This document shows positions 28,602-40,500 of a DNA stretch of 64,000 nt, piece after piece (the stretch's first letter is position 1; every line of letters begins with the position of its first letter). The notes beneath the pieces are model-generated. The model was given only the letters and a program-made list of their open reading frames with translations. It ran no database searches and was not told the origin of the DNA. The translations under genes were made by a program, and so were the position numbers. Source of the stretch: Dyadobacter sandarakinus (GTDB lineage: Bacteria > Bacteroidota > Bacteroidia > Cytophagales > Spirosomataceae); NCBI RefSeq assembly GCF_016894445.1, contig NZ_CP056775.1, positions 3,722,001 to 3,786,000 on the forward strand. The letters run 5' to 3'.

Positions 28602-28609
28602 TATTTTTG
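28602..28609 (+). promoter_or_regulatory. candidate -7 promoter box for metK
   Basis: TATTTTTG matches the Bacteroidota TAnnTTTG consensus and lies 78 bases upstream of the metK ATG. No clear TTG element is visible about 19 bases further upstream. I could not recognise a SAM riboswitch in the leader. Confidence 0.4.
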
Positions 28610-28687
28610 CCAAAAGAAAGAAAGCAGGAAGTTTTATAAAGAGCACAGATAATCCGCATACCGTTTTTTAAACCTTATTTCAACAAA

Positions 28688-29968
28688 ATGCCATACTTAT
28701 TCACTTCGGAGTCCGTATCGGAAGGACACCCGGACAAGGTAGCCGACCAGATATCAGATGCCCTGATTGATAATTTTCTTGCGTGGGATACCGACAGCAA
28801 AGTTGCCTGTGAAACGCTGGTAACAACCGGACAGGTTGTTTTGGCAGGGGAAGTTAAAACGAATACTTACCTGGATGTTCAAAAAATTACCCGCGAGGTA
28901 ATCCGGAAAATAGGCTACACCAAGAGCGAATACATGTTTGAAGCAAATTCATGCGGTATTTTGTCAGCCATCCATGACCAGAGTGCCGATATCAACCAGG
29001 GTGTTGACCGGGCAGTTTCTTCCAGCAGCTTTGAAGAAAAAGCAAATGCACAGGGAGCAGGTGACCAGGGTATGATGTTTGGTTACGCTACGCGTGAGAC
29101 TGAAAACTATATGCCACTCGCACTGGACCTTGCCCATAAGATCCTGCAGGAAATGTCGTACATCCGGAATCATGAGTTGTCCCTGATCCCTTACCTTCGC
29201 CCGGATGCAAAATCACAGGTGACGATCGAGTACAGTGACGAGAATGTGCCTTTGCGTATCGACACGATCGTAGTGTCCACACAGCATGACGACTTTGATT
29301 CTGAAGAAACCATGCTCGCGAAGATCAAGGAAGATATCATTAACATCGTAATTCCTCGGGTTAAAGAAAAACTTACGCCTGAGCTTCAGAAGCTGTTTAC
29401 GGGAGAAATCACTTTCCACATTAACCCGACCGGAAAATTCGTAATCGGCGGGCCACATGGTGATACTGGTCTTACAGGCCGCAAGATCATTGTGGATACT
29501 TATGGTGGCAAAGGTGCACACGGCGGTGGCGCATTCTCAGGTAAAGATCCTTCCAAAGTAGACCGCTCTGCGGCCTACGCTACGCGGCATATTGCCAAAA
29601 ATATGGTGGCCTCGGGCTTGTGCGACGAAGTGCTGGTACAGGTTTCTTACGCGATCGGTGTGGCTGAGCCTTGCGGCTTGTACGTAAATACTTACGGAAC
29701 TGCCAAAGTGGGTGACAATGATGGAGCAATTGCGGCCAAAATAGCAGAGGTATTTGACCTTCGCCCATATGCGATCGAACAACGTTTAAAACTGAGAAAT
29801 CCAATCTACTCTGAAACAGCTGCTTACGGCCATATGGGGCGCAAGAATGAGGTTGTGAAGAAATCCTTCAAAGGTGCAAACGGCGAGGAAAAAGAAGTAG
29901 AAGTAGAGCTTTTCACCTGGGAAAAACTGGACTTCGTTGACGCGATCAAAGAGAAGTTCGCAATCTGA
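28688..29968 (+). CDS. metK: S-adenosylmethionine synthase
   Basis: MetK makes S-adenosylmethionine from methionine and ATP. The 426-residue protein is within the usual range for the family. Hallmarks are GHPDK near the N-terminus (H14 and D16), the signature [12 protein letters not shown] (about 120-131) and the glycine-rich [20 protein letters not shown] (about 278-297). All three domains appear complete. The start ATG at 28688 gives the canonical [17 protein letters not shown]. The gene is monocistronic: a TAnnTTTG box precedes it and an 18-bp palindromic terminator follows. Confidence 0.97.
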   Translation: MPYLFTSESVSEGHPDKVADQISDALIDNFLAWDTDSKVACETLVTTGQVVLAGEVKTNTYLDVQKITREVIRKIGYTKSEYMFEANSCGILSAIHDQSADINQGVDRAVSSSSFEEKANAQGAGDQGMMFGYATRETENYMPLALDLAHKILQEMSYIRNHELSLIPYLRPDAKSQVTIEYSDENVPLRIDTIVVSTQHDDFDSEETMLAKIKEDIINIVIPRVKEKLTPELQKLFTGEITFHINPTGKFVIGGPHGDTGLTGRKIIVDTYGGKGAHGGGAFSGKDPSKVDRSAAYATRHIAKNMVASGLCDEVLVQVSYAIGVAEPCGLYVNTYGTAKVGDNDGAIAAKIAEVFDLRPYAIEQRLKLRNPIYSETAAYGHMGRKNEVVKKSFKGANGEEKEVEVELFTWEKLDFVDAIKEKFAI

Positions 29969-29982
29969 TATTTTAGTACTTT

Positions 29983-30021
29983 AAACGACAAAAACCGGCC
30001 TGAGGCCGGTTTTTGTCGTTT
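29983..30021. terminator. bidirectional terminator, 18-bp perfect stem
   Basis: Bases 29983-30000 pair exactly with 30004-30021 around TGA. The GC core (CCGGCC) is flanked by A5 and T5. It separates metK (+) from the convergent RND pump operon (-). Confidence 0.88.
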
Positions 30022-30032
30022 GTAGCAAGTTA

Positions 30033-33000
30033 CTACACAACTCCATGCGCTGATTCTTCCAGCTCACTATCCCTGGCGACACGGTCGATCATTCTCATTT
30101 TCTCGTAATTTCTGGATCTTGAAAAGAAGGTGTAAATCGCCGGGATCACATACAGGGTAAGTACCAGCGAGAAAAGCAGTCCGCCCATAATCACAATCCC
30201 CATCGACATGCGGCTGCGGCCAGCGGATCCCAGCGCCATCGCTATCGGGAGTGCCCCCAGGATTGTAGCCAGACTGGTCATCAGAATAGGGCGGAAACGC
30301 AGGGTAGCGGCTTCCAGTACTGCCTCCTGGATACTCCTCCCCTGCTCACGAAGCTGGTTGGCAAACTCTACGATAAGAATACCGTTTTTGGTCACCAGCC
30401 CGATCAGCATAATCATTCCGATCTGACTGAATATGTTCAGCGTCTGATCAAACAACCAGAGCGAGAACACAGCCCCGCCGATCGCCAGCGGAACCGTAAA
30501 CATGATGATAAACGGATCCACAAAGCTTTCAAACTGCGCAGCCAGAATGAAGTAAATGAGCAACAATGCAAGGAAAAACGAGAACATGGTATTGGATGAA
30601 CTTTCGGCATAGTCACGGGACGACCCGCTCAATGCAGTCTGGATCGCCTCGTCATGCAGCTTATCACGGATTTTATCCATGGCAGCAATCCCATCACCAA
30701 CGGTTTTGCCCGGAGCGAGTGCCGCCTGCACGGTGGCGCTCATGTAGCGGTTGTAGTGAAACAGCTGGGGCGGGCTACTCTCTTCCTCAGCCTTCACAAT
30801 GTTGTCCAGCTGCACCAGCGCGCCTGTATTTGTTTTTACAAACATACTTTTCAGATCCAGCGGCTCGTCGCGGTTCATGCGGTCATACTGACCGATGACC
30901 TGGTATTGGCGGCCATTCATTGTAAAATACCCGAAACGTTGGCCTGCAAATGCCAGCTGCATGGTTTGCGCAACATCCTGTACAGACACCCCCAGTGATT
31001 TGGCTTTTTCACGGTCAATGGTAATCTGGATTTCAGGTTTGCTGAATTTGAGGTTAACATCGGTGATCGCAAACGTAGGATCGGCTGATACCTCTTCCAT
31101 GAACCGGGGAAGGTACTCGCGCAGCTTTGCAAAGTCCGGTGCCTGGATCACATACTGGATCGGCAACCCGCCGCGGGAATCCACAGAAATTGTCTGCTGC
31201 TGAACCACAAATGATTTTGCATCCGGCATTTGTTTCAGCTTTTGGTTGATGTACTCTGCAATTTCCTGCTGTGTCTCTTTCCTCAACTTCTTGTCCACCA
31301 ATGCAATGCGCCCGCTGCCGGTATTGGCCGCACCAAGGCCCGAGTTGCCGGGCGAAGTAATGAGCATCAGGCCTTTTCTGCCGGGCATGGAATCCATCAG
31401 CATTTGTCCTACCTGCTGCACATAGCGATCCGTAAATTCATAGGAAGATCCCTCGGGCGCTGTAATGGTAAGGCGAAACCAGTTGCGGTCGTCAAGGGGC
31501 GCCAGCTCGGATTGTAATCCTTTTCCAAAAAACCATATCATCGCAACTGTCGCAATTACCAGTGGTGCAGCCACCCAGCGCATTTTCAGGAACTTGCCCA
31601 GTGCGGTACCGTAATCATTGGTAATCTTTTCAAAAAATGGCTCGGTCTTTTCATAAAACCAGCTTCTCTTATGTGTTTTACGCACCAGATAGGCATTCAG
31701 CATGGGAGTAAGCGTGAGGGAAACGAATGCGGAGATCAGTACCGCAGCAGAGATCACGATCCCGAACTCCCTGAAAAGTTTACCTACAAAACCCTCCATA
31801 AAGATCACCGGCAAAAACACAGACGCCAGCGTGATGGAAGTGGACAGTACTGCAAAAATAATTTCATTGGAGCCTTTGATCGCGGCTTCAATGGGGCTCA
31901 TACCCTGCTCTATCTTCTTAAAAATATTCTCCGTCACCACAATTCCGTCATCCACCACCAGTCCGGTGGCCAGTACGATCGCCAGCAGCGTAAGTACATT
32001 GATAGAAAACCCCATTATGTACATGATGAAGAATGTACCGATCAGCGAAACCGGTATGTCGATCAGCGGCCGGAATGCGATGAGCCAGTCACGGAAAAAC
32101 AGGTAAATGATAATCACCACGAGCACGATGGCGATCAGCAGCGTCTCGCCTACCTCCTCAATGGAGCGCTCCACAAAAACCGTATTGTCGATCAGCGTAT
32201 CCAGCGTATAATCTTTCGGCAGCTCCTTCTTGATATCGGCCATGCGCTTATTGACCTCCTCGGCAATCGCCAGGTAGTTGGCGCCGGGCATAGGCGAAAT
32301 CGCCAGTCCGATCATCGGTTCATTGTCGAGGCGGAGGATTGTTTCCTCGTTCTCCGGACCCAGCTGGGCAAAACCGATATCCTTCAAATGGATCGTCTGG
32401 GTTGCCGCATTCTTTACGATCATTTCATTGAAGTCCTCCTCCGTACGAAAGCGCCCGACCGTTTTGACGGTGAGCTCGGTATTGTCACCGGCGAGCTTGC
32501 CGCTGGGAAGTTCTACATTTTCCTTGTCAAGCGCGATCTTTACATCCTGCGTGGTAATCCCGAGCGAAGCCATTTTTACCGGGTCCATCCAGATGCGCAT
32601 GGCATATTTCTTCTGACCAAAAATCCGGATCTCACTCACACCCTCAATGGTTTGCAGGCGCTGGGCAATTACGTTTTCGGCATAGTCACTTACTTCCAGG
32701 TGTGAGCGGGTATTACTTTTAAAGGTGAGGACAATGATCGGCTCGGAGTTGGCATCTGCCTTGGCTACCACCGGCGGACCGTCTATATCCAGCGGCAGCG
32801 TACGCGAGGCCGAGCCTACCTTGTCACGGACATCATTCGCAGCCCGCTCCATATCCACGCCGATATCAAATTCGACGGTAATCTGACTGGTACCCTGACT
32901 GCTCGTGGAACTGATGGATTTGATACCTTCGATACTGTTGAGCTGTTTTTCGAGCGGCTCTGTAATCTGCGACTCAATAATATCGGCATTGGCGCCGGTA

Positions 33001-33152
33001 TAGCTTGTGCGGATCGATACGACAGGCGGGTCAATGGAGGGGAATTCCCGCATGCCCAGGAACTTGTAGCCCAGAAAACCGAACAGGATGATCAGCAGGT
33101 TCATCACAATGGCCAGAACGGGCCGCTTGATCGAGAGTGTAGATATACTCAT
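30033..33152 (-). CDS. RND efflux transporter, HAE1/AcrB-like
   Basis: An inner-membrane proton-driven pump of 1039 residues that would export drugs or other amphiphiles with an adaptor and an outer-membrane channel. It has the RND layout of twelve membrane helices and two large periplasmic loops. The helix-4 proton relay is present as D401-D402 in GLVVDDGIVVTEN. The start MSISTLSIKRPVLAIVMN is typical of the family. The adaptor gene is 50 bases upstream on the same strand, and both end at the 29983 terminator. No TolC-type channel gene or TetR regulator is adjacent, so these partners must be elsewhere. The substrate is not predictable. Confidence 0.94.
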   Translation of the reverse strand: MSISTLSIKRPVLAIVMNLLIILFGFLGYKFLGMREFPSIDPPVVSIRTSYTGANADIIESQITEPLEKQLNSIEGIKSISSTSSQGTSQITVEFDIGVDMERAANDVRDKVGSASRTLPLDIDGPPVVAKADANSEPIIVLTFKSNTRSHLEVSDYAENVIAQRLQTIEGVSEIRIFGQKKYAMRIWMDPVKMASLGITTQDVKIALDKENVELPSGKLAGDNTELTVKTVGRFRTEEDFNEMIVKNAATQTIHLKDIGFAQLGPENEETILRLDNEPMIGLAISPMPGANYLAIAEEVNKRMADIKKELPKDYTLDTLIDNTVFVERSIEEVGETLLIAIVLVVIIIYLFFRDWLIAFRPLIDIPVSLIGTFFIMYIMGFSINVLTLLAIVLATGLVVDDGIVVTENIFKKIEQGMSPIEAAIKGSNEIIFAVLSTSITLASVFLPVIFMEGFVGKLFREFGIVISAAVLISAFVSLTLTPMLNAYLVRKTHKRSWFYEKTEPFFEKITNDYGTALGKFLKMRWVAAPLVIATVAMIWFFGKGLQSELAPLDDRNWFRLTITAPEGSSYEFTDRYVQQVGQMLMDSMPGRKGLMLITSPGNSGLGAANTGSGRIALVDKKLRKETQQEIAEYINQKLKQMPDAKSFVVQQQTISVDSRGGLPIQYVIQAPDFAKLREYLPRFMEEVSADPTFAITDVNLKFSKPEIQITIDREKAKSLGVSVQDVAQTMQLAFAGQRFGYFTMNGRQYQVIGQYDRMNRDEPLDLKSMFVKTNTGALVQLDNIVKAEEESSPPQLFHYNRYMSATVQAALAPGKTVGDGIAAMDKIRDKLHDEAIQTALSGSSRDYAESSSNTMFSFFLALLLIYFILAAQFESFVDPFIIMFTVPLAIGGAVFSLWLFDQTLNIFSQIGMIMLIGLVTKNGILIVEFANQLREQGRSIQEAVLEAATLRFRPILMTSLATILGALPIAMALGSAGRSRMSMGIVIMGGLLFSLVLTLYVIPAIYTFFSRSRNYEKMRMIDRVARDSELEESAHGVV

Positions 33153-33202
33153 AGTTGTAATGTAAAATCAGGCAGGAATGAATGTCAAAAATTACCGCCC
33201 CC

Positions 33203-34264
33203 TCAGTTTACTTTGACCGCACTATTGGGCTTCACTGCAATGATACCCGACGTGATCAGCGAGTCGCCGGGCTGCAAACCATCAATTACCTGGATCTTCT
33301 TGTCGGTACGCAGGCCGGTCGTAACCATCTTCTCCTGCGCTTTTCCATTTTTAACTACAAAAACCTTTTTACCTTTCAAAACCGGCACAATTGCCTCGGT
33401 CGGGATCATCATAGCGGCTTTATCGGCATCCAGATCGGCGAGTACCTTCACAAACATACCTGGTACAAAGCGGCTGTAAGGATTCTGTGCAATGGCCCGC
33501 ACCTTCAATGTGCGCAGGTTTTCGTCCACTTTGGGATCTACTGCGAGGATTCTGGCATGGTACGTGGAAGGATCGCCGTCGAGGCTGAACTTGACTACGT
33601 TCCCGATGCGCATGTTGGGCGTGTACTTTTCGGGTACGGTAAAATCAATTTTGACCGGATTGCTTTGAACGATGGTCACGATGGGCGTACCCGGAGCCAT
33701 ATATGCACCTTCACTGATGTATTTCAACCCGATCCTGCCATCAAAAGGCGCACGGATTTCCGTTTTTTCCAGCTGTGCTTCAATCACCTCCTTTTCCGCA
33801 TCGAGCAGGCGTATATTGTTGGAAGTTACGTCATACTCTTCCAGGTTAATCGCTTCCACATTCAGGAGCTTCTTTTGACGTGCTTCGATTTTCTGGCTGA
33901 GATCCTGGTTGTAGGCGACTTTTTGCAGCTGCGCTCTCAGTTCCCGGTCATTGATCTTGGCAATGAGCTGTCCTTTCCGCACCGATGCGCCCTCCCGGAT
34001 ATCCAGCTTCACAAGCCTGCCCGATATTTCCGACATGAGGTTTACTTCTTCATTGGGAAGCACGGTACCCGCCGCGAAAATCTGGTTTTCAATGGATTCA
34101 CGTCTCACTACATACACATTCACAGGTACTCCGCCAGCTCCGCTTTTGGATGCACCGGTATCTTTCTTACCATCCCCTACCTTGTCGCCAGGCTTTGAAA
34201 AGATAAAAAGCTTTCCAAGTACCAGCGCGACGATGACCACGCCAACCAGCATTATTGTACGCAT
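33203..34264 (-). CDS. RND efflux periplasmic adaptor (membrane fusion) protein
   Basis: This 353-residue protein links the RND pump to an outer-membrane channel across the periplasm. It is held by one N-terminal membrane helix (about 4-22) and has no lipobox. A Gly/Ser/Lys-rich linker (24-44) follows. The lipoyl-like half-motifs flank a short helical hairpin (about 100-165), with EISGRLVKLDIREG before it and IRAPFDGRIGLKYIS after it. A beta-barrel domain and a membrane-proximal domain (about 250-350) complete the protein. It is the first gene of the two-gene pump operon and diverges from the macroglobulin gene 258 bases away. Confidence 0.92.
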   Translation of the reverse strand: MRTIMLVGVVIVALVLGKLFIFSKPGDKVGDGKKDTGASKSGAGGVPVNVYVVRRESIENQIFAAGTVLPNEEVNLMSEISGRLVKLDIREGASVRKGQLIAKINDRELRAQLQKVAYNQDLSQKIEARQKKLLNVEAINLEEYDVTSNNIRLLDAEKEVIEAQLEKTEIRAPFDGRIGLKYISEGAYMAPGTPIVTIVQSNPVKIDFTVPEKYTPNMRIGNVVKFSLDGDPSTYHARILAVDPKVDENLRTLKVRAIAQNPYSRFVPGMFVKVLADLDADKAAMMIPTEAIVPVLKGKKVFVVKNGKAQEKMVTTGLRTDKKIQVIDGLQPGDSLITSGIIAVKPNSAVKVN

Positions 34265-34384
34265 AACTCAGTTGTAAAGTATATTTTGTTCAACTTAAAT
34301 AATGATTAATTCTATTTCACAAGGTGTCTGATTGAAGATACTTCATATTGTCCAAAGCGGCAATTTGCCCATTTTATACTTTTA

Positions 34385-34396
34385 TTAAACGTTTAA
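34385..34396. promoter_or_regulatory. 12-bp perfect palindrome, possible operator
   Basis: TTAAACGTTTAA lies in the 258-base gap between the adaptor gene (-) and the alpha-2-macroglobulin gene (+). Its ACGT centre resembles LacI-type operators. Which gene it serves, if any, is not clear. Confidence 0.4.
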
Positions 34397-34522
34397 ATTC
34401 ATGGTTACGGGACCTGGATTGTTGGAAAGCTGCGACTTTCTTCAAAACTTATCACCACGTACTCCGCATCCGGAACTTGCCAGGCAACTGCTGCGCTCGC
34501 CTATACGATACCTGATCTCGCT

Positions 34523-37500
34523 ATGAAAAATTTCAGCTCTTTCATCTTCATTTATATATCCCTTATCCTATACACACCCATGAAAACCCACGGACAAGTA
34601 CCCTCCAAAACGTATGCTAATGAATGGAAAGCCGTTGAAAATGCCTTGCAAAAAGGATTGCCTGCCACAGCCCATGAAGAAGTCAGGAAGATTTACAATC
34701 TGGCAAAAAAAGAAAAGCAGCAGGCCGAGCTGATCAAGGCCGTCGTCTATATGATCAATTTGCAGGACGACACCCGCGAAAACAATGAAGTACTGTCAGC
34801 GCAGGAGTTAAAGAAAGAGATCAGCGAGCATTCCGGTGCAGCCAAAGCTGTTCTGCAAAGTTTGCTGGCCAGGTTTTACACCAGCTATTTTGAACAGGTA
34901 AGATGGCAGTTGTACGAGCGTACTACTGTGCAGGCAGCCAAAAGCGATGATATGACCACGTGGAATGCGGCCGATTTTCATCAGGAGATTACCGGCCTGC
35001 TGCTGCACGCCATTCAGGATGAAAAGTTGCTGAAAGCGACCAAACTGAAAGATTTTGATGCGATTATCACCAAAGGAAACACGCGGAACCTGCGACCTAC
35101 CCTGTTCGACCTGCTGGTGCACCAGGCACTCAGGTATTTTTCTCAGGATGAAGTACCTACGATCAGGCCCGCTTATGCATTCGAGATCACGCAGGCCGCA
35201 GCCTTTGATCCGGCAGCCGACTTTGTTCACAGAAAATTTGAAACGCAGGATACCACTTCCAACGAGTACCTGGCATTGCTGCTATACCAGAAACTCATCG
35301 CATTTCACCTCAACGATCCCCAACCCGATGCATTGATCGACGCTGACTTGCTCAGGCTGCAATATGTAAAACAAAAATCGGTGCACCCGCAGGCGGATGA
35401 ACTGTACTTTCAGGCTGTCAATCATGTTGCACACCAGTACGAAAGTACCCCCGCAGCTGCCGAAGCCTGGTACCTGGCTGCCGCCTGGTACGATCAGCAA
35501 GCCAGTACGTACCGCCCGCTTGAAGACACCACGACCCGTTTTTTCAGAATCAAAGCGGAGGAAATCTGTGAAAAAACAGTGGCTGCAAACCCGGCATCCG
35601 AAGGAGGCATTCATGCTGCGAACCTGCTGCTGACCATCCGGCAGAAGTCATTACGCTTCACAACCGAAAATGTGACCATTCCCGGCAAACCCTTCCTGGC
35701 GCTTGCTACTTACCGTAATGTCAGCAACCTGTACATCCGCATACTTCCGGCTACACCCGCACTGAAGGCTAAAATAGATTATCATACGGATGCGAAGTTC
35801 TGGGCACAGGCACGGCAGACCCGCCCGCTGCAAAGCTGGGTACAATCCCTTCCGGATACCAAAGACCGGCAGGAACATCGTGTGGAGATTAAAATGGCAG
35901 CATTGCCGGTGGGTGAATACATTATCCTGCTAAGCACGACGGTTGATTTTATCGAAAGGAACAATGTACTGGCCGCCCGCAGCCTGTATGTTTCCAACCT
36001 CAGCTACGCCATAAAGGGCGACGACTATTTTGTCCTCCACCGCGAAACCGGCCAGCCTGTTGTCGATGCAGTGGTTAAAGTCTTCAACGTACATGACAAC
36101 TATGGGCCTTCAATACCTAAAAAGACTGATTTAAGAACTTACAAGACCGACAAAAACGGACATTTCAGGAGACCCAACCAGCTGAAAGTGGAACGCGTGA
36201 CAAACGAGGTGCTTGCAATTACGGCAGGAAATGACAGCCTGGCCATGAACCAGCATATCATTACATACTATCTCGACCCGGCCGAACCCGAAAAGCCTGC
36301 AGTACAAACATTTGTTTTCACGGATCGCAGCATTTACAGGCCCGGACAGACAGTGTACTACAAAGGCATTGTCGCTTCCGGTAAAAATGTGCTGGCAAAT
36401 TCTAAAACCGATTTTTACGTAATCCTTTTCAATGCAAACGGTGAAAAGACAGACTCGGCAGCTCACAAGACGAATGCATACGGAAGTTTTTCAGGCAAGT
36501 TCCAGCTGCCACGCAACATGCTCAATGGGACCTTCCGCATCGCTGCATCGAGTGGCGGACAGTCAGATTTCCGCGTAGAAGAGTACAAGCGGCCCAAGTT
36601 TGAGGTAACTTTTGATACCCTGAAAAACCCCTACCAGGTTCATGATATGGTACGGGCTACCGGCCGGGTACTTGCCTATGCAGGTAATGCGATCGGGAGT
36701 GCGAAAGTGACCTACCGGGTTTCGCGTACGCCCCGGTTTATCTATCCCTGGCTAGCCAAGCGCTGGTGGATGCCAGCAAGTTCCACGATGGAAATTACAC
36801 ACGGCGAAACAGTTACCGACACTGCCGGTGAATTTACGATCACATTTGAAGCCATACCTGACCTGAAAATCGACAAAAAGCTGGACCCTGCATTTGATTT
36901 TACCATATATGCAGACATCACTGATAGTAATGGAGAAACCCGAAGCGGTGAAATGCAGGTTTCGGTTGGGTACAAATCCATTGTCATCAAAGCTTCCATC
37001 CCCGGCCAGCTTCCTGCCGACAGCCTGAGGAAGCTTGACGTTCATGCCGAAAACATGAATGGAGCGCATGTTGCTGCAGATGTGAAAGTCACGGTTTCAA
37101 TCCTCAGGGCTGAGCTCCGCCTGCTCCGGAGCCGCTATTGGGAGCGCCCGGATGTGTTTGTCATGCCAAAGGAAGAATTTATTACCGCCTTCCCGAACGA
37201 TCCCTACCATGACGAAACCATGCCGGAAAGCTGGCCTGTGAACAAAATGGTTTTTGAAGGTACGCGCAGAATGACAGGCCAGGAGGCATTTCCATTGCCG
37301 GGCCGGTTTGAGCCGGGCTATTATAAAATTGAGATCAGCACCACGGACCCGAACGGTGAAGAGATCAAGGACATACGCTACATTGAACTCACCGATCCTG
37401 CCGGCCCCGGACCTTTGCGTCCCCAGTACCTGTGGGTGGCAGGAACCAAGCCCATAGAGCCTGGCGAATCGACCAGCATCCGTATTGCATCCTCGGCACC

Positions 37501-40500
37501 GGATGTGTTTGTAATCAGGAATGTGCCCCGGAAGTCCGGCGCATTTACGTACGAATCATTGGGCAGCTCGCCGGGGACATTCCATTTCAATGCTACCGAG
37601 GCGGATCGCGGCGGGTATTGGGTAGAGTTTATGTTTGTAAAAAACAACCGCATTTACCACCATCGCGAGCAGATCGAGGTACCCTGGACCAACAAGGAGC
37701 TAAGAGTGGAGTACCTCAGCTTTCGCGATAAGACTTTGCCGGGCAGCAGGGAAAAATGGACCGTGCGGATCTCGGGAAGTAAAAAAGAAAGTATAGCAGC
37801 AGAGATGCTCGCTGGGATGTACGACGCCTCCCTTGACCAGTTTTATGCCGAACCCTGGCAAAAACCGGCCATCTGGTCGATGCGGAACGAGGTCACGGCA
37901 TGGAACACTGCCCGGAACTTCTTCGCCGACCAGGCAATCGGCCGCACGGTATCGGAGGGTACCTACCGGGTTTTCGAAAAAAGCTATGATGAAATTGATG
38001 GCTTTTTTACACGGTCACGCCGTTACCGGAACAGGTCTGTATTTAAGAAAGGGATGACCGTCGAAATGCCAATGGAAGCTCAATTTTCGGGAGGTGGCAT
38101 GGAAGAAATTAAGGAAGCAGTAGTTGCTGATCAGGTCAAATACGACCGGGAAGCTCAGGAATTAGCTACTGACAGTATCATTTTACCCGAAGAAAAACCT
38201 TTGCAAAGAGGCGGCTCCTCCCTGCGTACCCATCTCAATGAGACTGCCTTTTTCTTTCCGGACCTTCAAACCGGTAAAAATGGTGACATAACCTTCTCCT
38301 TTGACATGCCCGAGGCACTTACACGCTGGAAGTTTCAGGCACTGGCGCATACCGCTGAGCTGGCGTTTAGTTATAGTTCACGGGATATTGTTACCCAAAA
38401 GGACCTGATGGTACAGCCCAATCCGCCACGGTTTCTGCGCGAAAAAGATCATTTTGTTTTCCCTATGAAAATTGTTAACCTCACGGACAGGCCGCTCTCC
38501 GGTATGGCTGCATTGGAGCTGGCAGATACGGACACGGGAGAAAATATTAGTGCACTGTTGCAGGCGGATCGTGAAAAACCGTTTTCTATCGAAGCAAAAG
38601 AGAGTACGACGGTACTGTTCGCAATGCAGGTACCCGATCATTTTACCAAAACCATTACCTGGCGTACCATTGCAAAAGCGGGAGACCTGGCCGACGGTGA
38701 GGAAAACACATTACCTGTCCTGTCCAACCGAATGCTGGTGACCGAGAGCCTGCCACTGGATACCGATGGAAGTGAAAACAAGACCTATCGTTTTGAAAAA
38801 CTATTGACGTCACGTGCCTCTTCCACCCTGGCGAACCATGCGCTTACGGTGGAATTTTCATCCAATCCGGGATGGTATGCAGTGCAGGCGCTGCCATATC
38901 TGATGGAGTATCCCTATGAATGTGCGGAGCAAACCTGGAACCGGTATTACGCCAATGCCCTGGCTTCGCACGTGATTGCTGGCTCACCACGGATCGCGAA
39001 AGTTTTCGAAAGCTGGAAAACAACAGATACCGCTGCGCTGGTGAGTAACCTGCTGAAGAATGAGGAGCTTAAATCCGTTATCCTGGAAGAAACGCCCTGG
39101 GTACTGGCTGCAAAGTCTGAAACGGAGCAAAAAAAGAATATCGCCCTGCTGTTTGATCTTACCAGCATGTCGGAAGAACTTTCCGCCAATGCCCGCAAAC
39201 TAGCCGAAATGCAAAGTGCGTCGGGTGGATTCGCCTGGTTTAAAGGTGGCCCAAACGACCGGTATATCACGCAGTACATACTCTCGGGCATGGGGCATTT
39301 GCGTAAACTTGCAGGAAGTGACCGGGTACATTCCGAAAGTCTGAACAGCATTGTAGGGCCTGCTTTACAATTTCTTGATGCGCAGCTGCGGATGGATTAT
39401 GATGTACTGCTAAAAGATAAAACAAACCTGGAAAAGTACGTTCCGGGCCCTGTTCAGCTGCAATACCTGTACATGCGGGGTTTTTTCAGTACCGATCCAA
39501 TACCAGATAAATCGGAAAAGGCATACCGGTTTTTTCTTCAGAGAGCCGCAAAAACATGGCTGTCACAATCGAAGTACCTGCAGGGGCTTACTGCATTAGC
39601 CCTGCACCGGTCGGGAGACAACCAGACGCCAAAAGCAATCCTGAAATCGCTGGCAGAAAGTGCTGTCAGAAATGCAGAGACGGGCATGTACTGGAAAGAC
39701 AACCAGTATGGATGGCGATGGCACGAAGCTCCCATTGAACGTCAGGCATTGCTGGCGGAAGCTTTTCAGGAGATCAACGGCGACCCCCAAACTGTGGATG
39801 CGCTAAAACGCTGGCTGCTGAAAAACAAGCAGACCAATCGCTGGGAAAGTACCCGGGCAACAGCCGAGGCTTGCTATGTATTGCTGATGAGCGGCAGCAA
39901 CTGGGTTGCGGCTGACCAGCAGGTAAGTATAAAAATGGGAGACGTAAGTGTTGCAGCGGATCAGGAAAGCCCCGAAGCAGGCACCGGGTATTTCAGCAAA
40001 ACGATTCCGGGGAAAGATGTAAAACCTGAATTGGGCAATATCACGGTTAATACAGCCGGCAGCAATGCCGGTAATCCTGGCTGGGGAGCGGTGTACTGGC
40101 AGTATTTTGAAGATCTGGATAAAATTACCTTCGCAGAAACCCCGCTGAAACTAGCCAAAAAGTTGTTTATCGAGCAGAATTCAGACCAGGGACCTGTACT
40201 GGTTCCGGTGGATGAAGGTCATGCACTCCACATTGGCAATAAGGTGATCGTCCGCATTGAGCTCCGTGCCGACCGCGACATGGAGTATGTGCATATGAAA
40301 GACATGCGCGCCTCAAGCTTGGAACCTGTCAATGTACTCAGCGGCTACAAATGGCAGGATGGACTCGGATATTATGAAAGTACCAAAGACGCCAGCACCA
40401 ACTTCTTTTTCAGCTCCCTCCGGAAAGGCACTTACGTGTTTGAATACCCGCTTTTTGTGGCGCATGAAGGTGAATTCAGCAATGGTATAACGACGATCCA

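Noticed and set aside
28586..28687. SAM riboswitch in the metK leader
   Set aside because: Only about 100 bases, AT-rich, and no stem set or conserved core of the known SAM classes could be recognised by eye.
31671..32705. Long open frame on + opposite the RND pump gene
   Set aside because: It has no recognisable domain or signal and mirrors the coding frame of a clearly intact transporter; a codon-bias shadow.
33182..34198. 338-codon open frame on + opposite the adaptor gene
   Set aside because: Antisense to a complete membrane-fusion protein gene, cysteine- and histidine-rich translation without family features.
34385..34396. Palindrome considered as a transcription terminator
   Set aside because: It is AT-rich with no loop or T run and lies between divergent genes; an operator is more likely.
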